64,000 nt of DNA from Novosphingobium guangzhouense (GTDB lineage Bacteria; Pseudomonadota; Alphaproteobacteria; Sphingomonadales; Sphingomonadaceae). Shown piece after piece: positions 1-8,662 of this stretch (the stretch's first letter is position 1; every line of letters starts with the position of its first letter). Made by a program: the position numbers and the translations under genes. The stretch lies in the NCBI RefSeq assembly GCF_002896965.1, contig NZ_LYMM01000051.1:124001-188000 (forward strand). The letters are read 5' to 3'. The notes beneath the pieces are model-generated. The model saw only the letters and a list, made by a program, of their open reading frames with translations, was not told the DNA's origin and did no database searches.

Positions 1-220
1 GGCAAACCTGGCCGAAACCGGTTCCAAGACCACGGTGGACGTGCAGGTCGGCCTGCGGCGCCCCGGCATTCGCGCATCGCTTTACGTGAACAACCTGTTC
101 GACGACAAGGCGGTGCAATCGGCCCGCGCTTACGTCAACCCGACCAATTACGCGCGCAGCTTCATCGTGCAACTGCCGAACCGCCGTCAGGTCGGCCTGC
201 GGTTGTCGCTGAAATATTGA
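1..220 (+). CDS. TonB-dependent receptor, C-terminal end (5' truncated)
   Basis: The frame is open from base 2 to a TGA at 218-220, so only about the last 72 residues of a larger protein are present. The visible part contains the motif YVNNLFDDKAV, typical of the last strands of TonB-dependent outer-membrane beta-barrels, and ends in LRLSLKY, an aromatic-terminated strand as expected for an outer-membrane protein assembled by Bam. The role would be energy-dependent uptake of a substrate across the outer membrane. Substrate and plug domain lie outside the window. It converges on the MDR reductase on the other strand. Confidence 0.85.
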   Translation, partial: ANLAETGSKTTVDVQVGLRRPGIRASLYVNNLFDDKAVQSARAYVNPTNYARSFIVQLPNRRQVGLRLSLKY

Positions 221-228
221 TGAGAATG

Positions 229-350
229 CCTTCCCGAGCGTGCTCGGGGAGGTCCTGCCGACGAAGTCGGTGGCGGAGGGGGAATATCCCGCGCCTCTCG
301 CCCTCCACCACCCTTCGGGCGGCCCCTCCCCGAGCGTGCTCGGGGAGGGA
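229..350. repeat. Palindromic repeat pair between convergent genes
   Basis: Two copies of an almost identical palindrome (core CCCGAGCGTGCTCGGG, at about 232-249 and 328-345) flank a 70-base segment that contains further short complementary stretches. Each copy can form a GC-rich hairpin. The arrangement fills the gap between the TonB receptor and the convergent reductase, where it could terminate transcription. It looks like a dispersed extragenic palindromic repeat of the kind common in alphaproteobacteria; the family assignment is an inference. Confidence 0.7.
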
Positions 351-357
351 ACGGGGC

Positions 358-1362
358 TTATCGAAGGTCCACGATAACCTTGCCCATAGAGCGGCCGGAC
401 AGCAGCCGTTCCACAGCATCGAACACGCCCGGCAAGCCCAGGAAGCGCTCCTCGTCGAAGCAGACCTTCAGCTTGCCTTCGTTGTACAACGAAAACACCT
501 CTTCCCGCGCAGGCGACCAGAACTGCGACAACAGTCCGTTCATGAAGCCGCGTACCGAGGCGCCCTTGTAGTAAAGCTTGTGCGCGATGCGCGGGGCGGT
601 GACGATCTCCGGCCGCCCTTCAAGGTCCGACGCCGCACCGCCGACTACCACGCGCCCGTGCGGCGCCACGTTGTCGAGGAAGGCGTCGAAGATTTCACCC
701 GAAACCGTGTCGATCGCCACGTCCAGCCGGTTGGGGTATTCGCGCGCCAGCACTTCGGGCACCGATTCCGAACGATAGTCGATCACCCGCGCCGCGCCGA
801 GGCTGCGTGCGAAATCCGACTTCACCGCCCCGCCACAGACCGCCACGACCTCGCAGCCCTTGAGCGCGGCAAGCTGCACGATCAGGTGCCCAAGCCCGCC
901 TGCCGCCGCCGAAATGGCAACGACTTCGCCAGGCTTCGCCTGCCCGACATGGAACAGCGCCATCCACGCCGAAACGCCGGTGGAGGCAAGCGCCAGCCAC
1001 TCCGGGCTGTCATCCGCCACTTTCACGAAATGATCGCGCGGGGCGATGTTGTACTGGCGATAGCCGCCCGGAAAGCGGGTGGTCACCACCGCATCGCCGG
1101 GGGCAAGATCAATCACGCCATCGCCCACCGCCTCGACCGTGCCCAGAGCTTCCACGCCGGTCAGCGTCGGCAGGCCGATCTTCACGTAGTCCACCGCATT
1201 GCGGGCGATCTGCGTATCGAAGATGCCGTTCACGCCCGCATACTGGTTACGCACGCGCACTTCACCGGGGGCCGGATCGCGCAGGTCAAGATCGACGATG
1301 CGCGCGGCCTCGCGGAAGCTCTCGCCGAACTGGGCAAGCTGAACCGCCTGATAGGTCGTCAT
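358..1362 (-). CDS. Zinc-independent MDR oxidoreductase (quinone reductase / prostaglandin reductase-3 type)
   Basis: This 334-residue protein has the two-domain MDR layout: a GroES-like N-terminal half and a Rossmann domain with the nucleotide loop AAAGGLG at residues 152-158. The cysteine cluster of zinc alcohol dehydrogenases is absent, so it belongs to the quinone/enone reductase branch, which reduces activated double bonds or quinones with NADPH. Its ATG shares one base with the stop of the FAD oxidase upstream (TGATG), so the two are probably cotranslated. It is the last gene of the minus operon starting near 6031. The exact substrate is unknown. Confidence 0.85.
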   Translation of the reverse strand: MTTYQAVQLAQFGESFREAARIVDLDLRDPAPGEVRVRNQYAGVNGIFDTQIARNAVDYVKIGLPTLTGVEALGTVEAVGDGVIDLAPGDAVVTTRFPGGYRQYNIAPRDHFVKVADDSPEWLALASTGVSAWMALFHVGQAKPGEVVAISAAAGGLGHLIVQLAALKGCEVVAVCGGAVKSDFARSLGAARVIDYRSESVPEVLAREYPNRLDVAIDTVSGEIFDAFLDNVAPHGRVVVGGAASDLEGRPEIVTAPRIAHKLYYKGASVRGFMNGLLSQFWSPAREEVFSLYNEGKLKVCFDEERFLGLPGVFDAVERLLSGRSMGKVIVDLR

Positions 1363-2981
1363 CAGGCCTGCCCTTCCGGGAAACCCAGCACGCCGGGGTT
1401 GAACAGCCCCTTGGGGTCAAGATGCCGCTTGAGCGTGTCGAGCAGCGCCGTGAACGCCGGATCGCGGCTCTCGCGATAAGGATATGTGCGCCCGATCTGG
1501 AAATGGCCGGTACCATACCGCGCGCAGATCGCGACCACGCCCTTGCGCAGGAACTTCACCGCCTCGGTTGCCGCCGGGTTTTCGGGCCGCTGCGTCAGAC
1601 GCGCGACGTGCGAGGCTTCCATCGATTGCTCGTGGATGGGACGCCATCCGGTAGGCCAGAAGAACACCGGTTCGATGATCAGCGCATTGCTGGCCATGCC
1701 GGTGAACAGGAAGCCGGTGTGGATTTCGTGCTCGGTGAAAAGCGATGCGTTCTCGGCGTAGAACTTCTGGATCTCTGTGAAGATTTGCGGCGCGGTGGAC
1801 AGCGGGCAGACCCCGTGGACCGGAATCCATGCCTCGCCGGTCGGGCCGACCATTGAGTTCAGCGGCGGGAACGGGTTGGCGCGGATGATCCTGGCGATCG
1901 AATTCTCGATCTCCGTCCCCTCGAACTGGCGTGCGATGCGGCGAGCTTCGGCCATGTCGAACGCCACCGCGTCCTTCGATCGCCCTTCCGCGATGATGTG
2001 GAGCGGATAGTCGCCCTTGGGGATGAAGTTGCGCCCGCCCAAAGCCACCTTGGCGGCCGACAGCAAACCCTTGCCGAGCGACTTTTCCTTGCCGATCACC
2101 GCGCCCAGCGTCTTCACATCCGACAGCAGCGACATGCGCTTCATGCGCACTTCAGTCAGGCCGGGGTCGAAGGCGCACATCTCGCACGCGATCCCGGCGC
2201 GCGACATTTCGCCCATCGCCTCAAGCAGCTTCTCGCCGCTGGGGAACGAGAACGAGGCGTAGTCCTCGTGCGCAGGGGCGGTGATCAGGCGGAAGGTGAC
2301 TTCGGCCTTGATGCCCAACGTGCCGCAATCGCCGCAGAAGATGCCCGCCAGGTCGGGACCGAAGTGGCGGTAGAAGGGATGCTCGCCGCCTTGTCCCCGC
2401 GCGCCCGTGCGGATCACTTCACCGGTGCCGGTGACGACCGTGAGCGCGACCACGCTTTCGCTGCTGGTGCCGTACTGGCTGGCGCCGAACATGGCGTTAA
2501 GCTGCGACAGGCCGCCGCCGATCGTCGAAGTAAGGCCCGACATCGGCCCCCAGAACGGCGTGCGCAGCCCTTCCTTCGCCAGCGCCTCGTTCAACTGAAT
2601 CCAGCTGACGCCTGCCTGCACCGTCACCGTCATGTCGGCACGGTTGACCTCAATCACCCGGTTCATGCGCAGCGTGTCGATGGAAACCGTGTGGCCGTTG
2701 GCAGGGACGTAAGCCGAAGTATAGCTCATCCCCGCACCGCGCGGTGCGATGGAACAGCCCGCGTCCCCGATGACCTTGACGACTTCGGCCAGTTCCCCGG
2801 TCGTTGCAGGCGCCACGATCAGCGCCACGACTTCGTCGGCGCGCGACCAGATATCCTCGCTGTGCAGCTTGCGCTTCGCCTCGTCGACGGTGACGTTTTC
2901 GGCCCCGACGATCGCGGCGAGGCGTTCGGCCAGTGCCGGGGTTGCGGTCGGTTCGGGAAGCGTTGCGCTCAGCGGGTCCAT
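1362..2981 (-). CDS. FAD-binding oxidase/dehydrogenase (PCMH fold, GlcD/VAO-like)
   Basis: A 539-residue flavoprotein with a PCMH-type FAD domain: PRGAGMS at residues 80-86, LRMNRVIEVN near 104-113 and a glycine-rich GGGLSQ at 155-160. The C-terminal cap ends in LDPKGLFNPGVLGF, the usual signature of this superfamily. Members oxidise hydroxy acids or alkylphenols. No histidine is seen at the common covalent-FAD position near residue 85, so FAD is probably non-covalent. It is clearly paralogous to the protein at 17489-19081 (both carry a DVKTLG motif and a G-R-[ND]-F-I segment). The substrate cannot be deduced. It sits in an operon with a flavoprotein and an MDR reductase. Confidence 0.85.
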   Translation of the reverse strand: MDPLSATLPEPTATPALAERLAAIVGAENVTVDEAKRKLHSEDIWSRADEVVALIVAPATTGELAEVVKVIGDAGCSIAPRGAGMSYTSAYVPANGHTVSIDTLRMNRVIEVNRADMTVTVQAGVSWIQLNEALAKEGLRTPFWGPMSGLTSTIGGGLSQLNAMFGASQYGTSSESVVALTVVTGTGEVIRTGARGQGGEHPFYRHFGPDLAGIFCGDCGTLGIKAEVTFRLITAPAHEDYASFSFPSGEKLLEAMGEMSRAGIACEMCAFDPGLTEVRMKRMSLLSDVKTLGAVIGKEKSLGKGLLSAAKVALGGRNFIPKGDYPLHIIAEGRSKDAVAFDMAEARRIARQFEGTEIENSIARIIRANPFPPLNSMVGPTGEAWIPVHGVCPLSTAPQIFTEIQKFYAENASLFTEHEIHTGFLFTGMASNALIIEPVFFWPTGWRPIHEQSMEASHVARLTQRPENPAATEAVKFLRKGVVAICARYGTGHFQIGRTYPYRESRDPAFTALLDTLKRHLDPKGLFNPGVLGFPEGQA

Positions 2982-3072
2982 CGTCGTGCTCCGGTGATTA
3001 ATCGTGATTTACTGCTGTCAGGTTGGGTTGATCACGCAAAGAGCCGCAGGGCGACCCTCCGCTCTGCGATCA

Positions 3073-4458
3073 TCAGCCCTGTGCGATCGCTGCCGCCCCC
3101 TCGCCCGCCAGCCTGCCGAGCGTCATGGCGGTGCAAAGTCCCATCGCCGGGAGGTAGCCCCAGGACGACGGGCCAGAGACGCTGCGTGCCGCGCCGCCGC
3201 CTGCGAAACTGTTGGGCAGAGCCGAGCCGTCCTCACGCAGAACCCGCGCATTCCGGTCTATCTGAAGCCCGCCTTGCGTGTGGTAGATCGCGCCGACGAC
3301 CTTGAACGCGCCCAGCGCGCCCGAGGGCGGAAGCTCGTCCCCCCAGACTCTGCCTTGCGCGTCGGGTCGACCCTTGGCCTGCGCCTGACGGGCCTCTTCC
3401 AGCGAAGCGGAGAGCGCCTGCGGATCGACGCCGATACGCTGTGCCAGCGCCTCGACGCTGTCGCCCCGACGGGCAACATTGAGTTCGGTCAGGGCCTTGG
3501 TGTCGGGCTGGTAGGCGTTGCGCCTCTCGATCTCCTCATCGAAGATCACCCAGACGTGGCCGCCGGGCTGCGCCATGACGGGGTGGACCATCCCGGCGAT
3601 GTCCTCCTTTTCGTCCACGAAGCGCAAGCCATTGATATTGATGAGGATCGCACCGTCGATGACGAAGCCCGGAGGTACACTGATACCTTGCGGTTCGGTC
3701 AGCATCGCGTAACCCTGAAAGGCACCCAAGTCGCCCACAGCGGCACCTAGCGACACCCCAAGGCGGATTCCGTCCCCCCGGCTGCCCTCATGGCCGTTGT
3801 TGCGCGCGTCCGCCATCTCGGGGATGTACTGGCGCAGCATTTCGTAGTTGCCGGCAAAGCCGCCGCTGGCGATGACAAGGGCCTTGCACCCCACCCGCTC
3901 CCGCTCTCCGCCCGGCCGTTCAATCTCGACGCCAAGGACGCGGCCCTCGTCGTCTGCGATCACATCGACGACCCTGGCCGGATTGAGAACCATCACCCCG
4001 GCATCGGCCACCTTCTGGTGCAGCAGTTCCAGCAAGTCCTGTCCGGCATGGCCCGGCCAGCCATGCACCCGCATCCGCGTGTTGCCGTAGGCCGGACGGA
4101 ACCCGGTATCGAGTTCGAGCGGAACCCCGTGGGTTTCGACCAGCCAGTCCAGCGTCGGGCCGGAACCATAGGCCAGCGCGTGCGCGATCTCGGGGTCGGT
4201 CTGGCCTTTGGTCTTGGCGAGGATATCTGCAAGGAAAGTTTCCCCGTCGTCCTGCTCGCCCGCTGCGGCTTGCTGTTTGGTGCCCGCCGCGCAGAAGACG
4301 CCCATCGACATGCCGGTGGTGCCCATCGGCCGCGCGTCGGCTTCGACGAGGAGCACTTCGGCCCCGGCATCGCAGGCCGCCAGCGCAGCCGTGGCTCCGC
4401 AAGCGCCGCCGCCCATGACAAGGACGTCGACAGTGAATTCGAACTCCATGTCGCTCAC
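3073..4458 (-). CDS. FAD-dependent oxidoreductase, fumarate reductase/ketosteroid dehydrogenase-like
   Basis: A 461-residue soluble flavoprotein. The dinucleotide fold is at the N-terminus (VMGGGACGATAA, about residues 14-25) followed by the acidic LLVEAD strand. The C-terminus has the second FAD motif (SWGYLPAMGLCTAMTLGR). GGFAGNYEMLRQYIPEM is typical of FAD_binding_2 proteins such as fumarate reductase and 3-ketosteroid dehydrogenases, which add or remove hydrogens across C-C bonds next to carbonyls. The start codon overlaps the stop of the small upstream gene by four bases (ATGA). No signal peptide is seen, so it probably acts in the cytoplasm. The substrate is unknown. Confidence 0.82.
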   Translation of the reverse strand: MSDMEFEFTVDVLVMGGGACGATAALAACDAGAEVLLVEADARPMGTTGMSMGVFCAAGTKQQAAAGEQDDGETFLADILAKTKGQTDPEIAHALAYGSGPTLDWLVETHGVPLELDTGFRPAYGNTRMRVHGWPGHAGQDLLELLHQKVADAGVMVLNPARVVDVIADDEGRVLGVEIERPGGERERVGCKALVIASGGFAGNYEMLRQYIPEMADARNNGHEGSRGDGIRLGVSLGAAVGDLGAFQGYAMLTEPQGISVPPGFVIDGAILININGLRFVDEKEDIAGMVHPVMAQPGGHVWVIFDEEIERRNAYQPDTKALTELNVARRGDSVEALAQRIGVDPQALSASLEEARQAQAKGRPDAQGRVWGDELPPSGALGAFKVVGAIYHTQGGLQIDRNARVLREDGSALPNSFAGGGAARSVSGPSSWGYLPAMGLCTAMTLGRLAGEGAAAIAQG

Positions 4459-4814
4459 GATGCGGCGCCAACCTCTACCGCCACATCTTCCGAAGCGATG
4501 TCGTCAGGCCGGCCCACCGCCTCGTTCTCCTGTTGCACGATGCGCAGGATGCGGGCGATGTATTCCTGGTTCCACAGCGCCCGCTCGGTGGCGGCGGCGC
4601 GGTCGGGCACGAAGGCGTCGATCTCGCCTTGCGAGAGCACGCCCTTCTCCAGCAGCAGGCGCTCCAGCGTATCGGTACGCTGGCGGCTCACCGCCAGTTC
4701 CTGAGCGATCGACATGGTGATGGCAAGGACACGCTCGACTTCGGCGTCGAGGAAGTAGGGGCGCTTGCCGGCAGGCTTCGCGCCCGCGCCGCGCAGGGCA
4801 TCGGCGATAGACAT
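4455..4814 (-). CDS. Small protein of unknown function (119 residues)
   Basis: The ATG at 4814 shares one base with the stop of the methyltransferase gene, and its stop overlaps the start of the flavoprotein by four bases, so it is embedded in the operon and very likely real. A TTG one codon earlier is also possible. The protein looks all-helical. A segment LERLLLEKGVLSQGEIDAF (about residues 50-68) faintly resembles the helix pair near the N-terminus of nitrile hydratase alpha subunits, but no metal-binding CxxC motif follows. It might be an accessory subunit of the methyltransferase or flavoprotein; that is inference from position only. Confidence 0.7.
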   Translation of the reverse strand: MSIADALRGAGAKPAGKRPYFLDAEVERVLAITMSIAQELAVSRQRTDTLERLLLEKGVLSQGEIDAFVPDRAAATERALWNQEYIARILRIVQQENEAVGRPDDIASEDVAVEVGAAS

Positions 4815-6031
4815 CAAACGGTTGCTCCGATCACGTGCCAGGCCGCCTTGCGGCCGTAGTCTTCCTTGTCGTCGTCAGCGGCATCAGGGAACAGATCGCG
4901 GTCGACCACCGCCGTCACCCCGCCGTGGATCAGCTGGTCACGCTCGAACCCGGCCGCGATCATCTCGGCGTCGAGGTCCATTTCGTGCATCCGGCTCCAG
5001 AACGGCTCGTTGTTGTAGTAGGCGTCCCAGTCACGCATCGCCTGTTCGAACAGCGGCATTTCGGGCGCATACTGCGGCTGCTCGACATGCAGGACGATGC
5101 CGCCCGGCTTCAGCAAACGGCGCGTTTCCGCCATGATCCGGCGCAGCGACCCGGTGGACAGTTCGTGCAGGAACATCGTCGTCTGGATCCAGTCGAAGCT
5201 GGCATCCGGGAAGATCGACAAGTCCTCGCCGCTCGCCTGCACGAAGCGCACGTTGTCGACGCCCAGCGACTTGGCACGGCCAAGGCCATAGCGCAGAACC
5301 GGCGCGCCGAGGTCCACGATCGTCATTTCGGCCTCGGGGAACGCCTGCGCCAGCGGCAGGCTGGAATGGCCCACGGTGCCGCCGATCTCCAGAATCTGCT
5401 GCGGCTGGAAATCGGGCAGGTTGCGCTTCACCCAGCGCGCGACTGCGTGGCCGCCACCGTCCGAATACTTGCCGAGAAGGCCGCTGGTGGTGACGAACCC
5501 GGCGTGATCGTAATTCGCGCCGTTGGTCACGTCGCCGGGGAAGTATTCGGTGTGGTAACTGCCCGGCATGCAGTGATGATCGACCGCCGAGACATAGCGC
5601 GGCTGCTGCAACGTCGGATCAAGCTTCAGCCGCTCATCGCCCTCGGTCAGTTCGCGGGCCTTCTCGGCCAGTTGCTCTGCCTGACGCAGCGCCGTCCAGC
5701 GACCGGCCTGCTGGCGCTGCTCCATCGTCATGCGTCGCAGTGCCGACCATGTCTGGAACGCGGGATCCTGCAGCAGCGCCTTGCGTGCTTCGTGGCGATT
5801 GGCGATCGGGCGCGCTTCAAGGGCTTCGAACGCAGGCACGACGCGCTTTTCGTAAGCCTGCTTCACGCCGGGCACGACATTGGCCGCCAGGTGGCGATTC
5901 ATCTGCGCGAGGAAGTTGATCCGCTCGATCTCGTCATGACTGGTCTGCGGAAACAGCGCATGGCGGCCAATTACGCGGTAGTCGGGCGGGCCGTCATAAT
6001 CGGCTGCTGGGTCATTTCTGGACATGGTCAA
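4814..6031 (-). CDS. Class I SAM-dependent methyltransferase
   Basis: A 405-residue protein with a helical N-terminal region of about 200 residues and a C-terminal Rossmann-like methyltransferase domain. Motif I is ILEIGGTVGHSS, followed by the acidic TIVDLG strand, and a later GGIVLHVEQPQ strand fits motif IV-VI topology. The long N-terminal part resembles the substrate-binding region of small-molecule O- or C-methyltransferases; the methyl acceptor is unknown. It is the first gene of the minus operon running down to 358. The start region faces the HapK-like gene across a 72-base divergent promoter. Confidence 0.8.
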   Translation of the reverse strand: MTMSRNDPAADYDGPPDYRVIGRHALFPQTSHDEIERINFLAQMNRHLAANVVPGVKQAYEKRVVPAFEALEARPIANRHEARKALLQDPAFQTWSALRRMTMEQRQQAGRWTALRQAEQLAEKARELTEGDERLKLDPTLQQPRYVSAVDHHCMPGSYHTEYFPGDVTNGANYDHAGFVTTSGLLGKYSDGGGHAVARWVKRNLPDFQPQQILEIGGTVGHSSLPLAQAFPEAEMTIVDLGAPVLRYGLGRAKSLGVDNVRFVQASGEDLSIFPDASFDWIQTTMFLHELSTGSLRRIMAETRRLLKPGGIVLHVEQPQYAPEMPLFEQAMRDWDAYYNNEPFWSRMHEMDLDAEMIAAGFERDQLIHGGVTAVVDRDLFPDAADDDKEDYGRKAAWHVIGATV

Positions 6032-6041
6032 CCCTCGCTTT

Positions 6042-6060
6042 ATATGTCATGCTTGTATAT
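6042..6060. promoter_or_regulatory. Imperfect palindrome in a divergent promoter
   Basis: In the 72-base gap between the divergent methyltransferase and HapK-like genes lies an AT-rich imperfect inverted repeat, ATATGTCA-TGC-TTGTATAT, followed by AAAT. The right half continues as TATATCAA, the half-site of the perfect palindrome at 23212-23231. It could be an operator for both transcription units. The symmetry is weak, so this is a low-confidence call. Confidence 0.35.
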
Positions 6061-6103
6061 CAAATAACAGGTAGCTTGGCTCACCTCAAGGAGGAGATTA
6101 CCC

Positions 6104-6424
6104 GTGACTCGCATCATCGTGCTGCTGAACCTCAAGCCCGGAAAGAGCGTTGCCGATTATGAACGCTGGGCGGAGACTACCGATCTGCCGACCGTGAACG
6201 GCCTCAAGTCCGTGTCGAACTTCGAGGTGCTGCGCACGGCGGGCCTGCTGGGCGGCGGCGCCGCGCCTTACCAGTACGTCGAGATCATCGACGTGGCCGA
6301 CATGGACCTGTTCGGCGAGGAAACCTCGACCGAGGCGATGGGCAAAGTGGCCGCCGAGTTCCAGGACTGGGCCGACCCGATCTTCATCATGACCGAGAAG
6401 TTGTCAGGGGTTCAGGGCGCATGA
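6104..6424 (+). CDS. REDY/HapK-like small alpha/beta protein
   Basis: A 106-residue protein starting at GTG behind a very strong ribosome site (AAGGAGGAG, seven bases upstream). The opening TRIIVLLNLKPG, the central DLPTVNGLKSVSNFEVLR and the late PIFIMTEKL follow the pattern of RedY/HapK-like proteins, which have a ferredoxin-like dimeric alpha/beta-barrel fold and were first noted in prodigiosin clusters. Their biochemical role is not settled. Here the gene overlaps the SDR gene by four bases (ATGA), so both act in one pathway, probably with the divergent methyltransferase operon. Confidence 0.75.
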   Translation: MTRIIVLLNLKPGKSVADYERWAETTDLPTVNGLKSVSNFEVLRTAGLLGGGAAPYQYVEIIDVADMDLFGEETSTEAMGKVAAEFQDWADPIFIMTEKLSGVQGA

Positions 6425-7245
6425 GCGGCAGGTTCGACGGTAAGGTGGCTGTCGTCACCGGCTCCGGCCGCGCGGGCGGGTTGGGCGAAGGCATCGCCCG
6501 CCGCCTTGCGGCCGAGGGCGCGGCCGTGGTCATCTCGGATATCGGCGCACAGGCCGACGCGGCGACGCCGGGTTCGATGATCGGCTCAAGCGCGGAAATG
6601 GACGCCATCGCGGCATCGCTGCCTAAAGCCTCGACCTTCCCTTGCGACGTGCGCGATCCCGATCAGGTCCGCGCGCTGGCCCGCCATGCGGCAGACACGC
6701 ACGGTTCGCTCGACATCTGGGTGAACAACGCAGGCATCGGCTATATCATGAAGCCGATGATGGAAGTCTCCGCCGACGAATGGCGCGCGGTGATCGACGT
6801 CAACCTGACCGGCGCATGGTACGGGCTGCAGGCCGCCGCCGAAATCATGATCGCGCAAGGCAAAGGTGGCCGCGTGGTCAACATCGCCAGTCAGGCGGCA
6901 AAGTCCGGCTTCATGCACGCGCAGGCCTATACGGCCTCTAAGCACGGCCTTGTCGGGCTGGTGCGCTCAGCCTCGATCGAACTGGGCGCACACGGCATCA
7001 CCGTGAACAACGTCTGCCCGAACCACGTCACCACCGGCCTTGGAAAGTGGCAGAACGAACACTTTGCCGAGGTGCAGGGCATTTCAGTGGACGAATACCT
7101 TGCCAACATGGCCGCGCGCATCCCGATGGGCCGCCCCGGCATGCCCGAGGACACCGCTGCTGCGGTAGCGTTCCTGTGCTCGGACGAGGCGATCTATATC
7201 ACCGGCGAAAGCATGAACGTCTCGGGCGGTGAAGAACCGCATTGA
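6421..7245 (+). CDS. Short-chain dehydrogenase/reductase (SDR)
   Basis: A classical SDR of 274 residues. The coenzyme loop is TGSGRAGGLGEG (residues 13-24), NNAG is at 102-105, and the catalytic Ser-Tyr-Lys are S157, Y170 and K174. It would interconvert an alcohol and a ketone with NAD(P)H in the cytoplasm. It overlaps the HapK-like gene by four bases. An insertion of about 15 residues after the second strand (GAQADAATPGSMIGSS) is longer than in FabG-type enzymes and is seen in SDRs of hydroxyacyl metabolism. The substrate is unknown. Confidence 0.88.
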   Translation: MSGRFDGKVAVVTGSGRAGGLGEGIARRLAAEGAAVVISDIGAQADAATPGSMIGSSAEMDAIAASLPKASTFPCDVRDPDQVRALARHAADTHGSLDIWVNNAGIGYIMKPMMEVSADEWRAVIDVNLTGAWYGLQAAAEIMIAQGKGGRVVNIASQAAKSGFMHAQAYTASKHGLVGLVRSASIELGAHGITVNNVCPNHVTTGLGKWQNEHFAEVQGISVDEYLANMAARIPMGRPGMPEDTAAAVAFLCSDEAIYITGESMNVSGGEEPH

Positions 7246-7251
7246 TCCTGT

Positions 7252-7280
7252 CGTCGTCCCGGACCTGATCCGGGACGACG
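7252..7280. terminator. Perfect hairpin between convergent genes
   Basis: A perfect 12-base inverted repeat (CGTCGTCCCGGA and its complement) with loop CCTGA occupies most of the 40-base gap between the convergent SDR and PrpD genes. No T-run follows on either strand, so it may act as a factor-assisted bidirectional terminator. The core CCCGGA-CCTGA-TCCGGG is like a palindrome often dispersed between genes in sphingomonads. Confidence 0.7.
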
Positions 7281-7285
7281 AATGA

Positions 7286-8662
7286 CTAGCCCAGCAGTTC
7301 CGCCAGCACCTGCGCCACATCCCCGGCCGCATCCAGCCGCCCGACAAGCGCATGCAGATCCGGCACCAGCGCCACATCCAGCCCGCCGAACGCGAAGCAC
7401 TTGCCTGCTTTCTCCAGTTGCTGCTCCAGCGTCAGCGGCCACTCCGGCGCGCCAAGCTGCTGCGCCACGTCGACGCGGAACGAACGCCCGTCCACCAGCC
7501 GTACTTGCGCGAAGGCGGGCACGAAAGCCGCAAGGTCGGGGTTGTCGTCCGCAACAACGGTGATCTTCCCGGCAATCGCGGCCAGCGCCGGATCGCCCAG
7601 CCGCTCGGGCGTGAAGGCATCGAGGCCCACGTCGCCCTGTGTCAGCACGACCGCGCCCAGCCATGCAAAGCACAGCCGCGCATAGGCGACCGTCATGTCC
7701 GCCTGCGGACGGCGGCCGACCAGCCGATGGATCAGCGGCGGCGCGTGGTATTCCAGCGTTTCGAGATTGTCCGCCGTCACGCCATGTTGCGCCATCAGCG
7801 TCTTGAGCGCCACGATCGCCCCTTGCGCGGCGCGGCCGGTGGGGAAAGGCTTCCAGCTCACTTCCTCGACGCGCCAGACCTTGCCCAGCTTGTCGAGTTC
7901 AGGCTGCAGCACCGGCTCGTTCTCGAACAGCGCCATGTAGCCGAACGGCCCGCCGATCGCCCCTGCCGGAGACGGCACTCCGGCGCGCGCAAGGTCGAAC
8001 GCCTCGACCGCAGAGCGGGCGGCGGCGGCGACCTGCAGCGCCAGCGTGGGCTTGCCCTCGATGTGCGACTGCATCGTCCCGCTTGCCAGTGCAAGCGCGT
8101 GGCCGAAAGCGCGATAAGCTACCTCGGCTTCCACCCGACGCAGGCGCGAAAGCGCCGCGACGCAGCCGAAGATACCCGCCGTCGCCGGGCGGAAGAACTT
8201 GAGCGGCCCCTTGACCGCCACGCCCAGCGTCGCCACCACATCGATCCCGGCGACCACTGCGGCAAGGAAATCCTCACCTGCCACGGGAGAGCGCCCCGCC
8301 TCTGCCAACAGCGCCGCGCAGACGGTCGCCATCGGGTGGGCGACCGCCGGTTCATGCACGCAGTCGTATTCCTGCGAGTGTATCTGGTAGGCGTTGACGT
8401 AAGCTGCATAAGGCGCAGGCAGCCGCAGGGCCGGCGCGCCCAGCACCATGCCCTCGCCTGTAGCGCCGCCAGTCCAGACCTGCGCGGCCTTGCGCACTTC
8501 GGCGGCGTAAATGGCGCGATGGCCCGCCACGCCAACCGCAAGACTGTCGAACAGGAAGGCCCGCGCCGCCGCCTGCGCCGAGGATGGCAGCGCCCCCCAC
8601 TCGACGGACAGCGCGTGATCGGCAAGGCGAGCGGCGGGGTCAGCCATCGTCACCGCGGTCAT
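7286..8662 (-). CDS. MmgE/PrpD family protein (2-methylcitrate dehydratase-like)
   Basis: A 458-residue protein of the PrpD fold: an N-terminal helical domain with HSQEYDCVHEPAVAHPM and the conserved KPFPTGRAAQGAI segment, then a smaller alpha/beta domain. Family members dehydrate, isomerise or decarboxylate tricarboxylates and related acids (2-methylcitrate dehydratase, cis-aconitate decarboxylase), and many are uncharacterised. The start shares one base with the stop of the MDR gene upstream. In the context of nearby LeuCD and CoA-transferase genes it suggests processing of branched or dicarboxylic acids; the precise reaction is unknown. Confidence 0.82.
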   Translation of the reverse strand: MTAVTMADPAARLADHALSVEWGALPSSAQAAARAFLFDSLAVGVAGHRAIYAAEVRKAAQVWTGGATGEGMVLGAPALRLPAPYAAYVNAYQIHSQEYDCVHEPAVAHPMATVCAALLAEAGRSPVAGEDFLAAVVAGIDVVATLGVAVKGPLKFFRPATAGIFGCVAALSRLRRVEAEVAYRAFGHALALASGTMQSHIEGKPTLALQVAAAARSAVEAFDLARAGVPSPAGAIGGPFGYMALFENEPVLQPELDKLGKVWRVEEVSWKPFPTGRAAQGAIVALKTLMAQHGVTADNLETLEYHAPPLIHRLVGRRPQADMTVAYARLCFAWLGAVVLTQGDVGLDAFTPERLGDPALAAIAGKITVVADDNPDLAAFVPAFAQVRLVDGRSFRVDVAQQLGAPEWPLTLEQQLEKAGKCFAFGGLDVALVPDLHALVGRLDAAGDVAQVLAELLG

